Shown here piece by piece: positions 54,544 to 63,648 of a stretch of 64,000 nucleotides of DNA (the stretch's first letter is position 1; every line of letters begins with the position of its first letter). A program made the translations under genes and the position numbers. The stretch is from Bacteroidota bacterium. Lineage in GTDB: Bacteria; Bacteroidota; Bacteroidia; Flavobacteriales; Weeksellaceae. The stretch lies in NCBI GenBank assembly GCA_023399595.1, contig JAEWOR010000006.1, positions 1 through 64,000 of the forward strand. Direction: 5' to 3'. The notes beneath the pieces are model-generated. The model worked only from the letters and a program-made list of their open reading frames with translations. It was not told the DNA's origin and searched no databases.

Positions 54544-55449
54544 TTAAGAAATATTATTTACTCTCCCTTCCTCTTGGTGACGAATTACTCTTTTACAAAT
54601 GATTACTTGGTTTTCTGTAATATCATTTGCAGTAATGTCATTTTCAAAATCTATATATTTTCTCATGCTGAAAAAAGATTTTTTGACATAGAATATCCAA
54701 TAGTAAGGCTCATTTCCAGAATCAATTAAATCTATGGTTCCATTAGGATTTTTATGGTTATAATCATCTACCACTCTATAAAACCAATCTCCAAAACTAA
54801 CACCCGTAGGTAAGGTTTTGGCTTTTATTAAAAAGCGCTGACTGTCTTCTACTTTTTTACTTAATTCTACATTCAGAACCATTAATCTATCAAAATCTAC
54901 CCCTTCAAAATTAAATGGTTTTTTATCAGGATCAAATTGCCATGTTTTATAAATATCAAACGGAATACTAATAAATTGAATATAACAATAATAAAATATT
55001 AGCGGAATGGTAAATGCAAGCATACTACTTGCCGACCAATATTCATTGCCCAATCCCATACTTATCCATCGGAAAATAAGAACATACAAAAAACCACCGA
55101 ACAAAATACATGTTAAGGTAAGGATGCTCTCCAATAGAATGGACATCCCCAAGCTTTTAATATGTTGTCTGAAATATTTATGCAATAAATTAACATGAAT
55201 AATCCCTAAACAAAGGAATATTACTTGAGAGATTAAATACCAATAAGGATTAAAAGTATTTTGAGCAAAACCAAAGAATCCTAAAACCGATAAAGACAAA
55301 CCTCCTAGTAAAACGTAAATAATGATGTGTTTCAGCTTAATTGCTGGTTTGTTTTTCCTAATTAAATTCATAATAAATATTAACACCAACATCATTAATG
55401 GCATTAATATATATCTAAAAAAAACTGTTTTAATAGAGGATACCTCCAT
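54544..55449 (-). CDS. tssN: T6SS subtype iii membrane protein TssN
   Basis: 301 aa. Five membrane helices (about 9-29, 41-62, 71-91, 103-128 and 140-160) and a soluble C-terminal domain (about 170-300, with YRVVDDYNHKNPNGTIDL). TssN is one of the components found only in the Bacteroidota systems that lack TssJ/L/M, and is taken to be part of the alternative trans-envelope anchor. Assigned from topology, length and position next to tssK and tssG. Confidence 0.82.
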   Translation of the reverse strand: MEVSSIKTVFFRYILMPLMMLVLIFIMNLIRKNKPAIKLKHIIIYVLLGGLSLSVLGFFGFAQNTFNPYWYLISQVIFLCLGIIHVNLLHKYFRQHIKSLGMSILLESILTLTCILFGGFLYVLIFRWISMGLGNEYWSASSMLAFTIPLIFYYCYIQFISIPFDIYKTWQFDPDKKPFNFEGVDFDRLMVLNVELSKKVEDSQRFLIKAKTLPTGVSFGDWFYRVVDDYNHKNPNGTIDLIDSGNEPYYWIFYVKKSFFSMRKYIDFENDITANDITENQVIICKRVIRHQEEGRVNNIS

Positions 55450-55490
55450 AATTTTATTACTTGAGTTGAGTTGTTAAATTTAATAATTTT

Positions 55491-56444
55491 TTAAATAAAA
55501 GTGGTATATCCCAATCTGCTAGAATTACTTGATTTATCTAAAACAAATGATGTTTTTTCCTTTACGGTGATAAAGTTTTCATAAATTTTAACCGATATAG
55601 GCATTAAATATTCATAAATACTTTGCAGTAAATCTCTGTAAGGATGTCCAGAAACATATTGATACACTCTATGAGATGGAATAGGTCCAATATTCACTGT
55701 CCAATTTCTTTCTCCATCCATATGTTTTCCGCTTGGGATAAATGTTAGTCCCAATTTGGTATTCCCCAACAAGCTTATTCCTTGTTTATCATCATCACCA
55801 TCTACAACATTTGGAGTAAATTCAATATTTACAGGAACGTGATTGAATGCAGTTAAAAATCTTTCAATCCATTCTTTATTACCTCTTACTTCATGTAAAA
55901 ATGGAAGAATGTAGAAAAAAGTTTTTGCTGTTTTCGAATCGAGTTTTCTTAATAGTGGCCAAAGTTCCGAAACGATATTGATAATGCTCCCCGATTGGTC
56001 TCTAACGTCAAATTCTGTTTCTTTTAATAAAGCTGCTACTTCAGTATAAAAAAACTCTAGTTCAAATGGTTGAAAAAAATTCCTTGCATCCTCCTCTATT
56101 TCCTTTTGTTTTTTTATTTCAGCAACAACTTTTTCAATATTTTTATTGCTTCCTCCCAAAGAAGGAGGGTGAAATAAAGCTTCAGGAAGATAATCGTAGA
56201 TGCTTTCTCTGTAAGTTTCAATTACAATAGTTTCATCATCGAGACCAAAATAAGTAGATTTTATAGTTTTAATATCCTTAAGGTAGGGTCTTTCATTAAT
56301 TCCAACCCGTTTGATGAAGATATTTGCGTTAGCATTGTAAAACTTCAATAGATTACTTGCAACGGCCTCCACTTTATAATCAGTATGAAGCTTGTTGTAT
56401 TCTTTTTCAGAAATTTGCTCAATATTATCGTATACCATCTCCAT
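55491..56444 (-). CDS. tssG: T6SS baseplate protein TssG
   Basis: 317 aa from the ATG at 56444; a GTG at 56450 overlaps the tssF stop codon. VASNLLKFYNANANIFIKRVGIN (split, about 26-48) opens it. The C-terminal part has GKHMDGERNWTVNIGPIPS (about 240-258), matching TssG-like wedge proteins. It follows tssF by a few bases, as in most T6SS clusters. Confidence 0.85.
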   Translation of the reverse strand: MEMVYDNIEQISEKEYNKLHTDYKVEAVASNLLKFYNANANIFIKRVGINERPYLKDIKTIKSTYFGLDDETIVIETYRESIYDYLPEALFHPPSLGGSNKNIEKVVAEIKKQKEIEEDARNFFQPFELEFFYTEVAALLKETEFDVRDQSGSIINIVSELWPLLRKLDSKTAKTFFYILPFLHEVRGNKEWIERFLTAFNHVPVNIEFTPNVVDGDDDKQGISLLGNTKLGLTFIPSGKHMDGERNWTVNIGPIPSHRVYQYVSGHPYRDLLQSIYEYLMPISVKIYENFITVKEKTSFVLDKSSNSSRLGYTTFI

Positions 56445-56449
56445 ATGCA

Positions 56450-58303
56450 CTAAAATTCTGAAATGCTTACACGATACTCAACCCCATCTACAGCCTTCTG
56501 TTTAATATTGTTTTTTAAAACCTCCGCGTGGTTATCCCAATATTTTTTACCATAGAATGCGTAATTATGAGGAGTTATTTCCACATCCACCGTTCGTATA
56601 AAACCTTCTTTAGGTTTATCACTAATCATGGTGCCGCGTTTTACATTAATCTTTTTAAGCTCGTCTCTTAAAATCATTTTACAGAAGTTTTTTACATCCT
56701 CCATGGATACAATTTTATCCCTAGTCGTAAGAGCGTACTGATAAGCCTGAATGGTGTCCCCTCTTTTCTGTTCCTCTTGTCCTCCCCCAGTTTCGGTAAG
56801 CAACATAATTTTCTGTTGTTTCTTTTGCGAATTGAGTTCTGTTCCTGGACGAACATTATTAGCCAATGAACAATGAGACACCCAGAACGCAGCAAATGTA
56901 TGCGCCGTCCCTTCAAGAGGCTCAATAATTACATAGTTTACTTCTTCTTTAAGTTCTTGGTTGGCTATTTCTACTTTCTTCATTAAGCCTTTCATCTTCT
57001 CAGAAATCTCACCTAAAACATCTTTTACTTTATCACGGTTTAGAATAGAAAATGCTGCCACTTCATCTCTTAAAAGTTCCATTACAGTAGCCATCATATC
57101 TATAGCATTTCTCTGCGTAAATCTTTCCATTCCCCCTTTTCTTACCGTGTACAAACCTTTTTCGAGGTCATTTGTTGGTGTAAAAGGTATTTCTTGATAT
57201 CTTTTTCCTAACTCATCAGCTACTTCTTCCACATATAAGAAATACTCGTCATCTGTTGTATCTAAAGGAATATTATTCCCCATAATATCAAGGTTATACT
57301 CCGTTTTTTTCCAACCTCTATTATAAACTGGAAAAGCATTGAGCACAAAAAGGAAATTCTCCAAAATTTCAGCAGTAAATTGGGGTGGAAACTCAAAAGT
57401 TAACCACAAAATTTTTTTTCCTTTATATTGTTCGAATACGGAACCAGAATTCATGAACTCTTCAGGTAATTTATCCAAATTTTTTAGCATGTTGGGATAA
57501 ATCCCAGCAACTTCAACAAATCTCTTTTGATAAATATTCTTGATGTCTTCAGTTACTTTATACCTTACCGATTGTTCCCAAAAAATTCTTTCATATCCGG
57601 ATTCAACCTCCACTTCTTCGTAAGTTTTACCTCCTGAAACCTGCAATGGTATTCCATCGCAATAAACATTGATATAGGGTAAAAGTCTATAAACAAAATC
57701 AATATGTTCATAGGTCGGGTTTGAACAATAGAAATTTAAACTTTCAGGGAATAATTCAGAAGAATAATTCGATACATCAATTCCAACTTTTATTTTTCTA
57801 TAATTCTCTATTTTGCTTTCTATTCTACTAATAGGAAACTTATTCAGTTGCTCATCTATGCTATATACTGTATTTCCTGCAACCATTAAGATGGTTTGTG
57901 CTTTAACCAGCTGAACATTATCAATAGGTGTAAACGGGATTTCCAACTGTTTGTCAGATTGTGTTTTTCTTAAAGAATTCATGTTCTTTTTAATGAAAAA
58001 CTCAGAATGTTCCATTAAAACCTCTCTGTCTTCCTCAGCATTGCAGAAGGCTATTCCGTGAGCAGGATTGGGATGAGTATATCGTGAAGGTGTTAATTGT
58101 TTAGCTAATTTCTCTAAAATTCTCCCATTGATACTTTGTATTTCATTATTGGCTTTAAAAACCTCTGTACTAAAAGCATCCACAAGAAGTTTTACTAGCG
58201 GATCTAGAGATTGCGTATTTTTAACACCCCAAAGCTTTGTAGCATTTTGCAACATCCTCGCTTTAATAGATTCTTTTGAATAAGATTGTTGATATAAATT
58301 CAT
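56450..58303 (-). CDS. tssF: T6SS baseplate protein TssF
   Basis: 617 aa, the usual TssF length. The N-terminal helical part has KLLVDAFSTEVFKANNEI and LAKQLTPSRYTHPNPAH (about 65-81), equivalent to the conserved L....YP..P..SM region. YINVYCDGIPLQV (about 218) and FPVYNRGWKKTEY (about 330) are further core blocks. A wedge protein of the baseplate with TssG. The junction with tssE is 11 nt. Confidence 0.9.
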   Translation of the reverse strand: MNLYQQSYSKESIKARMLQNATKLWGVKNTQSLDPLVKLLVDAFSTEVFKANNEIQSINGRILEKLAKQLTPSRYTHPNPAHGIAFCNAEEDREVLMEHSEFFIKKNMNSLRKTQSDKQLEIPFTPIDNVQLVKAQTILMVAGNTVYSIDEQLNKFPISRIESKIENYRKIKVGIDVSNYSSELFPESLNFYCSNPTYEHIDFVYRLLPYINVYCDGIPLQVSGGKTYEEVEVESGYERIFWEQSVRYKVTEDIKNIYQKRFVEVAGIYPNMLKNLDKLPEEFMNSGSVFEQYKGKKILWLTFEFPPQFTAEILENFLFVLNAFPVYNRGWKKTEYNLDIMGNNIPLDTTDDEYFLYVEEVADELGKRYQEIPFTPTNDLEKGLYTVRKGGMERFTQRNAIDMMATVMELLRDEVAAFSILNRDKVKDVLGEISEKMKGLMKKVEIANQELKEEVNYVIIEPLEGTAHTFAAFWVSHCSLANNVRPGTELNSQKKQQKIMLLTETGGGQEEQKRGDTIQAYQYALTTRDKIVSMEDVKNFCKMILRDELKKINVKRGTMISDKPKEGFIRTVDVEITPHNYAFYGKKYWDNHAEVLKNNIKQKAVDGVEYRVSISEF

Positions 58304-58314
58304 TGTTATGGGTG

Positions 58315-58755
58315 TTAATCAATAGACATAGGACTTAGGAATAATTCTGTAGAAAAATTAAAATTTTCACCAGTAGATTCCATTTTTGCGTTTATTGCAA
58401 TTTTCACTTTCTTTTTCACCTCACTAAAACCTCTGGTTTCGTAGCCGTGTTCTACAAAGGTAACATACGCTTCCACTTTTGCATTTACAATACGAGGTTC
58501 GTAGTCTGCAATCTGTTTTTTTAGGCTATTTATAAAAATATTTTCCCATAAAGTTGTGGTAACTCCATTATCGAATTCCAAATTCCATACTTCATTACCA
58601 TAATTTTCATCATATCTGTTTTCACCTTGCTTTGTAACAATAAGCAACATGATATTTTGTGCTATACTCTCGCCAACTTCACAGGTTTCAATATGTCCAT
58701 TTGTAGACATCATTGTTGTGGGTTGGAATGGTATTCTATAATTTATATTGTCCAT
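58315..58755 (-). CDS. tssE: T6SS gp25-like baseplate protein TssE
   Basis: 146 aa from the ATG at 58755; a TTG eight codons upstream is in frame but weak. The gp25 fold is indicated by AQNIMLLIVTKQGENRYDENYGNEVWN (split, about 33-60), which parallels the I..IL.T..GER.....FG pattern of phage T4 gp25. It is the baseplate subunit that starts sheath assembly. Confidence 0.9.
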   Translation of the reverse strand: MDNINYRIPFQPTTMMSTNGHIETCEVGESIAQNIMLLIVTKQGENRYDENYGNEVWNLEFDNGVTTTLWENIFINSLKKQIADYEPRIVNAKVEAYVTFVEHGYETRGFSEVKKKVKIAINAKMESTGENFNFSTELFLSPMSID

Positions 58756-58838
58756 TTTTTTCAAATTGTGCTTATCCAAAAAGACAGTATTGTCTCAAAA
58801 ATAGCAGGAACTGTTTTAATGAATAGAAATCCTGTTGA

Positions 58839-59693
58839 CTAATTTGTAGATCTTAAGGACTCAGTTAATATTTTATTTTTATTGAGTAAAAAAGTAACCA
58901 TTAAATCACTCGGAAGATAGAGTTTACTTTCGCCATTCATATCTAAATCTTGAGCAATACCAGGGTTCCAAGACAATAGTTTTGTAGAACTAATATCCAA
59001 AAACTTCGCAATAACATCTAAACTATAAGCTCCTTCTAAATCTGTTTCTGTAAGGTTCTGCGGAATTTGTCCTGATTTACCACCGAAGCTTCTTTTAAGA
59101 GCCAATTTTGAGCTATGATAATCATTCAAAACTTCATTCAGCTCACCACTTGCATAACAAGCATTCAAATATTTCTGAACATGATTTATAGTTTCGTTAG
59201 GAAGATATTTATAAAACTCATCATATTTATTAGAGCCTGCACGTTGTACCGCCTTCTGAATATTACCATCTCCACAATTATAAGCAGCAACAACAGTTAC
59301 CCAGTTTTTATGCTTATTGTAGAGATTAGCCAAAGAAACAGCGGCCGTATGTGTACTTTTATATATATCTGCACGTTCACTTTCAGTAAGACCATAATCG
59401 TTGGCGTGTCCCGTCATAAATTGCCACATCCCTTTTGCTCCAGCGGAAGATATTACAGACTCGTTAAAACCAGACTCAATGAGAGCTAAATTTTTAAGAT
59501 GTTTGGGTAATCCTTTTTTTCTAAAAGTTTGCTCTATAAATCTAACAACGTCTCTATTATTTCTAATAATACTCTGATAACGCTGAACACTTTTTGCAGA
59601 AGTATCAGAAGCGCCCAATTGTGCATTCATTGTACTACTACAAGTAAACATCACTACTGGTATCATTATCTTCGTAAGCATTTCTTTCAACAT
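58839..59693 (-). CDS. Secreted lytic transglycosylase in the T6SS cluster
   Basis: 284 aa with a signal peptide (cleavage after MNAQ, about residue 25). The SLT domain (about 55-175) has the catalytic E73 in LALIESGFNES, AKGMWQFM (about 86-93) and AYNCGDGNI (about 137-145). The C-terminal domain (about 190-280) has a faint LysM-like stretch with YSLDVIAKFLDIS. It cuts the peptidoglycan glycan strand without water and could open the wall for the T6SS envelope complex. Its position between tssE and tssH supports a dedicated role but does not prove it. Confidence 0.9.
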   Translation of the reverse strand: MLKEMLTKIMIPVVMFTCSSTMNAQLGASDTSAKSVQRYQSIIRNNRDVVRFIEQTFRKKGLPKHLKNLALIESGFNESVISSAGAKGMWQFMTGHANDYGLTESERADIYKSTHTAAVSLANLYNKHKNWVTVVAAYNCGDGNIQKAVQRAGSNKYDEFYKYLPNETINHVQKYLNACYASGELNEVLNDYHSSKLALKRSFGGKSGQIPQNLTETDLEGAYSLDVIAKFLDISSTKLLSWNPGIAQDLDMNGESKLYLPSDLMVTFLLNKNKILTESLRSTN

Positions 59694-59721
59694 GTGGTGT
59701 GTTTTAATTGAGTTTAAATAA

Positions 59722-62220
59722 TTATTTTTCAGAATCTGAAATGGTCCACTTTATTGTTTCTTCTTCAGAATTCCAATCTACATTCATTGTTTGTCCAGCT
59801 TTTACTTCTTCCCGGACAATCATTTTAGATATTGGACGAGCCAATTGCGTTCTTATTACTCCCGATATTTGCCTTGCTCCATATTTACTGCTAAAGCCGT
59901 TTCTCGCAAGGTTTTTACTTGCTTCATCGCTAATTTTCAAATCCATCCCCATTCTTGATAATGAATTAAGCAAAGCTTTTAATTGAATTTTAAAAATTCG
60001 TTCTGCCATGTCCTCTGTAATTGGCGCAAAAGGAATAATCTCGGTAATTCTTGCTAAAAACTCGGGACGGAATCTTCCTGAGTCTGTCATAATCTTCATT
60101 AAAGCGGAAGATTGAGGTATTTCACCTGCTTCGAATTTTTTCACAATCTCCTCGCTACCAATGTTTGAGGTGAAGAGAATTAAAGAATTACTAAAATCTC
60201 CTTCTTTTCCTAATTTATCATGAACTTTTCCTTCGTCCATAATTTGTAAGAAGACATCAAAAACAGAACTGTGTGCTTTTTCAATTTCATCAAATAAAAC
60301 CACTGCATAAGGTTGCTGACGAATTTTATTCACCAACATTCCTCCTTCCTCATATCCCACATATCCTGGAGGCGCACCATATAATAACGCTGCAGAATGC
60401 TCTTCTTTAAACTCCGACATATCAAAACGAATCATCGATTTTTCATCGTTAAATAACAACTCCGCCATTGATTTTGCCAATTCCGTTTTCCCCGTTCCAG
60501 TAGGTCCTAGCAAGAAGAATGAACCAATAGGCTGTCCTGGTTTGTTCAATCCACTTCGGTTTTCAACAATAGCATCTGAAAGAATTTTTAGTGCATGGTC
60601 TTGTCCCACAACCCTTCCCATGAGCAAAGACTCCATATTCAAAAGTTTTTCTTTCTCCTGAGCTTGAATTTTTCCGATTGGAATTCCTGTTTTCGCTGCC
60701 ATAACCGCAGCAAGCTCAAGCTTACCTACTTTTTCTCTTTTTACAGCAGCATGTTGAGTAAGTTCCTGAAATGTAGAATCAATCAGTTTAAGAATCTCCT
60801 CAACACTCATTGAATTATCAATTGTATGTTGCTCCGCTAAAGAACCCCAAAGAATTGGACTCAATTTATTTTGAAGCAAATTGAAATGCCAGATAAGTTC
60901 ATCAACCTTATGTGAATCTTCAGTATATTCTTCATTTTTCAGTGTGTCGTAGCTTTCTTTCCACACCTCTAATCTAATTTCGGACAACTCGTCCAACATT
61001 TTAATAGACGCCATTGTTCTGTCCAACAAATCGATTGCTGAATCCGGTAATTTTTTACCTTTTGAATATCTTTTTGCAAGACGGATACAATCTGGAAGCG
61101 CATTTTTATCGACTTCAATACCATGATGTTTTTTATAGCCCTCTAAAAGCACCTCGATCATTTTTACGCAAGTAGCATCATCGGGCTCTTCCACTGTTAA
61201 CACCTCAAACCTTCTATCAAAAGCTCTTTCTGGTTCAATTATTTTACGGTATTCTTCTTGAGTTGTTGCTCCGATAACAGTGATTTCTCCACGTGCCAAT
61301 TCAGGTTTCAAAAGATTAGCAACATTTCCTGCGTTTCCTTTTGGATCTAAAAGTGAATGAATTTCATCAATGAATAAAACTGCTTTATTCATTTTTTTAC
61401 ATTCGTTGATTACTTTTTTCAAACGATCTTCAATTTCACCTTTATAAGAAGTTCCCGCCAGCATAGATCCTGTATCCAGTTCTAACAGCGTTGCTTCCTT
61501 AAGCATGTCTGGAACATTTCCGTTCATGATTTCAATAGCAAAACCTTCAATAAGCGCTGTTTTACCTACTCCTGGCTCACCAACAATAATAACATTCGGT
61601 TTTGTTCTTCTACAAAGAATTTCAACCAACATTCTCAATTCTTTATCTCTTCCTACAATATTATCTAATTTTCCTTGTCTTGCTTGAGCCGTTTTGTCAA
61701 CGCAATAACTACTGATTGCAGGAAAACTTCCATTTGAATCAGAAGTTGTATTACCTAATAAAAAATCTTCGGTTGAGTTGATGATTGGCGAATCACCTTG
61801 AAAGAAATTAATAATTTCATGTTCCCTTAAAGGTAAAGATTTTAAATCTTGAACGGTATAAGCGACATTCGGTTTTACGATGCTTGTTAGAATACATATT
61901 GCCGTAACTTCATCTAAGCCTAATTTTAAACGAATTTCATCAGCTTCCTCAATTATTTTAGACACCTTCTCATCTTTCACTACTTCATCTGGCAAGTGTG
62001 CTCTTTTAGGATACTCTTCTATCCTTACATCTGCCCACTCATAAATATAACCAGGGTCTTTATCTAAAGCAATTAAGAACTCCTTAATTCCAATATCTTT
62101 ATGCATTAAAGCCTGTAAAATATGTGGAGCTCCAAAGGTTGCGTTGTAGTTTTCCTTAGCAATAGATTGTGCAATATGAAACACCTGTTTTACAGTGTCA
62201 TTACTAATTAATACACTCAT
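59722..62220 (-). CDS. tssH: T6SS AAA+ ATPase TssH (ClpV)
   Basis: 832-aa Hsp100-type ATPase that takes apart contracted sheaths for reuse. N-terminal Clp-N domain (about 1-140), first AAA+ module with Walker A GEPGVGKT (214-221) and Walker B LFIDEIHS (about 282-289), a middle coiled-coil (about 405-480), second AAA+ with Walker A GPTGTGKT (572-579) and VLFDEIEKAHSSVF, and the D2-small domain. Near-identical organisation to ClpB; being in the T6SS cluster makes it TssH. First gene of the minus-strand block. Confidence 0.93.
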   Translation of the reverse strand: MSVLISNDTVKQVFHIAQSIAKENYNATFGAPHILQALMHKDIGIKEFLIALDKDPGYIYEWADVRIEEYPKRAHLPDEVVKDEKVSKIIEEADEIRLKLGLDEVTAICILTSIVKPNVAYTVQDLKSLPLREHEIINFFQGDSPIINSTEDFLLGNTTSDSNGSFPAISSYCVDKTAQARQGKLDNIVGRDKELRMLVEILCRRTKPNVIIVGEPGVGKTALIEGFAIEIMNGNVPDMLKEATLLELDTGSMLAGTSYKGEIEDRLKKVINECKKMNKAVLFIDEIHSLLDPKGNAGNVANLLKPELARGEITVIGATTQEEYRKIIEPERAFDRRFEVLTVEEPDDATCVKMIEVLLEGYKKHHGIEVDKNALPDCIRLAKRYSKGKKLPDSAIDLLDRTMASIKMLDELSEIRLEVWKESYDTLKNEEYTEDSHKVDELIWHFNLLQNKLSPILWGSLAEQHTIDNSMSVEEILKLIDSTFQELTQHAAVKREKVGKLELAAVMAAKTGIPIGKIQAQEKEKLLNMESLLMGRVVGQDHALKILSDAIVENRSGLNKPGQPIGSFFLLGPTGTGKTELAKSMAELLFNDEKSMIRFDMSEFKEEHSAALLYGAPPGYVGYEEGGMLVNKIRQQPYAVVLFDEIEKAHSSVFDVFLQIMDEGKVHDKLGKEGDFSNSLILFTSNIGSEEIVKKFEAGEIPQSSALMKIMTDSGRFRPEFLARITEIIPFAPITEDMAERIFKIQLKALLNSLSRMGMDLKISDEASKNLARNGFSSKYGARQISGVIRTQLARPISKMIVREEVKAGQTMNVDWNSEEETIKWTISDSEK

Positions 62221-62434
62221 AATTTTTTCTGTGTTTTGTTTTTTATCAAAAAAGGACTAGCAAATAACCTAACCCTTTGTTTCAAAACTACAATTTTTTT
62301 TGCAAATGATAATGAACTTAAACCATGTTTTTTCAGTCAAATAAAAAAAAGACACCAAATGGTGATTTATTAAATATATTTTTTCAAATATCATTTTTTT
62401 TTATACCTTAGACAAAATTTCTCAACACAATTTG
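62221..62434. other. Divergent regulatory gap between tssH and the LuxR-type regulator gene
   Basis: 214 nt, very AT-rich. No complete TTG ... TAnnTTTG promoter is seen on either strand. A TACCTTAG at 62404-62411 (plus) is one base off the -7 consensus and 24 nt before the regulator ATG. The gap probably carries promoters for both arms of the T6SS locus. Confidence 0.5.
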
Positions 62435-63103
62435 ATGAATAATAAATCTAATGTAATCACTAGGTTTTCTATTGCTGAGAATGACTTTTATTTTAAACAA
62501 TTTTTGGTAAAAATGCTGTCGGAGAATCCATTTTACAAGATTGTAAATGACTGTAACAATGGGAACGAACTGATTAACAGAATTTATAGAAAACAGGAAG
62601 ATGTTTTTTTGATAAATCTTTTTATGCCTATACTTAGTGGTATTGAGGCAATAAAGTATATTCGAAAATTTAATTCCGAGACTCCTATCTTAACTTATTC
62701 TACGACTTACCAGGAAGATATGGCGAGACTGATAGATGAAATACCCAACACTTTTTACTGTCAAAAAAACAGCATCATTATCAAGGAGTTACTACGCATG
62801 ATAATAGAAAATTTTGGCAGTTACGAAGAGTATAAAAGAGAATGGGCGGAACAATCTTTAGCGGTTAAAGATTATATGGAGCGACAGAAAGAGGGTCAAA
62901 AAGATTTGACAGTTACTGAAATTCAAATCATTAAACTCTGTTATGAAGGATTTAGCAACAAAGAAATTGGTGAGCGAATAAATTTAAGCACAAGAACTAT
63001 TGACACTTATATTAATAGACTTACAGAAAAACTAGAATTAAAAAGCAAATTGGACTTGGTAAGATTTTGTGTAGAACAAGGTTATTACAACTCAAGCATT
63101 TAA
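62435..63103 (+). CDS. LuxR/NarL-type regulator with Asn at the receiver phosphosite
   Basis: 222 aa from the ATG at 62435. The receiver-like domain (about 5-120) has N61 where the phosphoacceptor Asp should be (FLINLFMPILSG), while Thr and Lys switch positions are roughly kept (TYSTTY and CQKNS). The C-terminal helix-turn-helix (about 153-212) is a clean LuxR type: LTVTEIQIIKLCYEG then SNKEIGERINLSTRTIDTY. It is therefore probably phosphorylation-independent. It opens the plus-strand arm of the T6SS and diverges from tssH, so it is likely the local regulator. Confidence 0.92.
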   Translation: MNNKSNVITRFSIAENDFYFKQFLVKMLSENPFYKIVNDCNNGNELINRIYRKQEDVFLINLFMPILSGIEAIKYIRKFNSETPILTYSTTYQEDMARLIDEIPNTFYCQKNSIIIKELLRMIIENFGSYEEYKREWAEQSLAVKDYMERQKEGQKDLTVTEIQIIKLCYEGFSNKEIGERINLSTRTIDTYINRLTEKLELKSKLDLVRFCVEQGYYNSSI

Positions 63104-63113
63104 TATTGTAATT

Positions 63114-63644
63114 ATGAATACTTACGGACAAAATAAACTTAATAAAAACGACGTTAGAAGCGGGATTTTTCGTTTTCTTTTGTCATTCATTGTTCTTGCA
63201 TTTATTTCTTTTTTATGTGTTTTTTTATTTTATAAATCCTCCGATATACAAACGAAACAAACTAAAATAAAAGCCAACAAGTACATGGAAATGCAACGTG
63301 TTGTCTACCAATTAAACTCGAAGCTTACAAGAATAATAGGCAATATGGCTAACCTAAATAATGGAACCGAAGGTGACTATTCAAATGCAAGTGCTTATAT
63401 TAGTAAAGACATCAAGGATTGTAAAGCTTTAATTGGAAAAGATACCGCTGAATACAAGCAATACACTTCTTTAATAAAAGAGATTGAAAGAAATATCTTG
63501 CCTCATAAAAAACAAATATTAGCTTCGAATGAAAAATTAATGAAAGTGAATAATCGATTAGCAGATTGTGAAGCTACAACAAGGAAACTTTCAAGAAAAA
63601 AACTTTCACCTCTTCAAGAAAGAGAATTAAGAAATAGAAAATAA
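63114..63644 (+). CDS. tssO: T6SS subtype iii membrane protein TssO
   Basis: 176 aa. One membrane helix near the start (about 18-43) and a helical, coiled-coil periplasmic part (about 48-165, rich in Lys, Asn and Leu). Size, topology and position (between a T6SS regulator and TssP) match TssO of the Bacteroidota T6SS. It lies 10 nt after the regulator, so the two are an operon. Confidence 0.78.
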   Translation: MNTYGQNKLNKNDVRSGIFRFLLSFIVLAFISFLCVFLFYKSSDIQTKQTKIKANKYMEMQRVVYQLNSKLTRIIGNMANLNNGTEGDYSNASAYISKDIKDCKALIGKDTAEYKQYTSLIKEIERNILPHKKQILASNEKLMKVNNRLADCEATTRKLSRKKLSPLQERELRNRK

Positions 63645-63648
63645 CAAA

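Noticed and set aside
62354..62365. CACC-AAAT-GGTG inverted repeat in the tssH/regulator gap
   Set aside because: The arms are only four bases long and there is no second copy, so it may be chance and was not listed as an operator.
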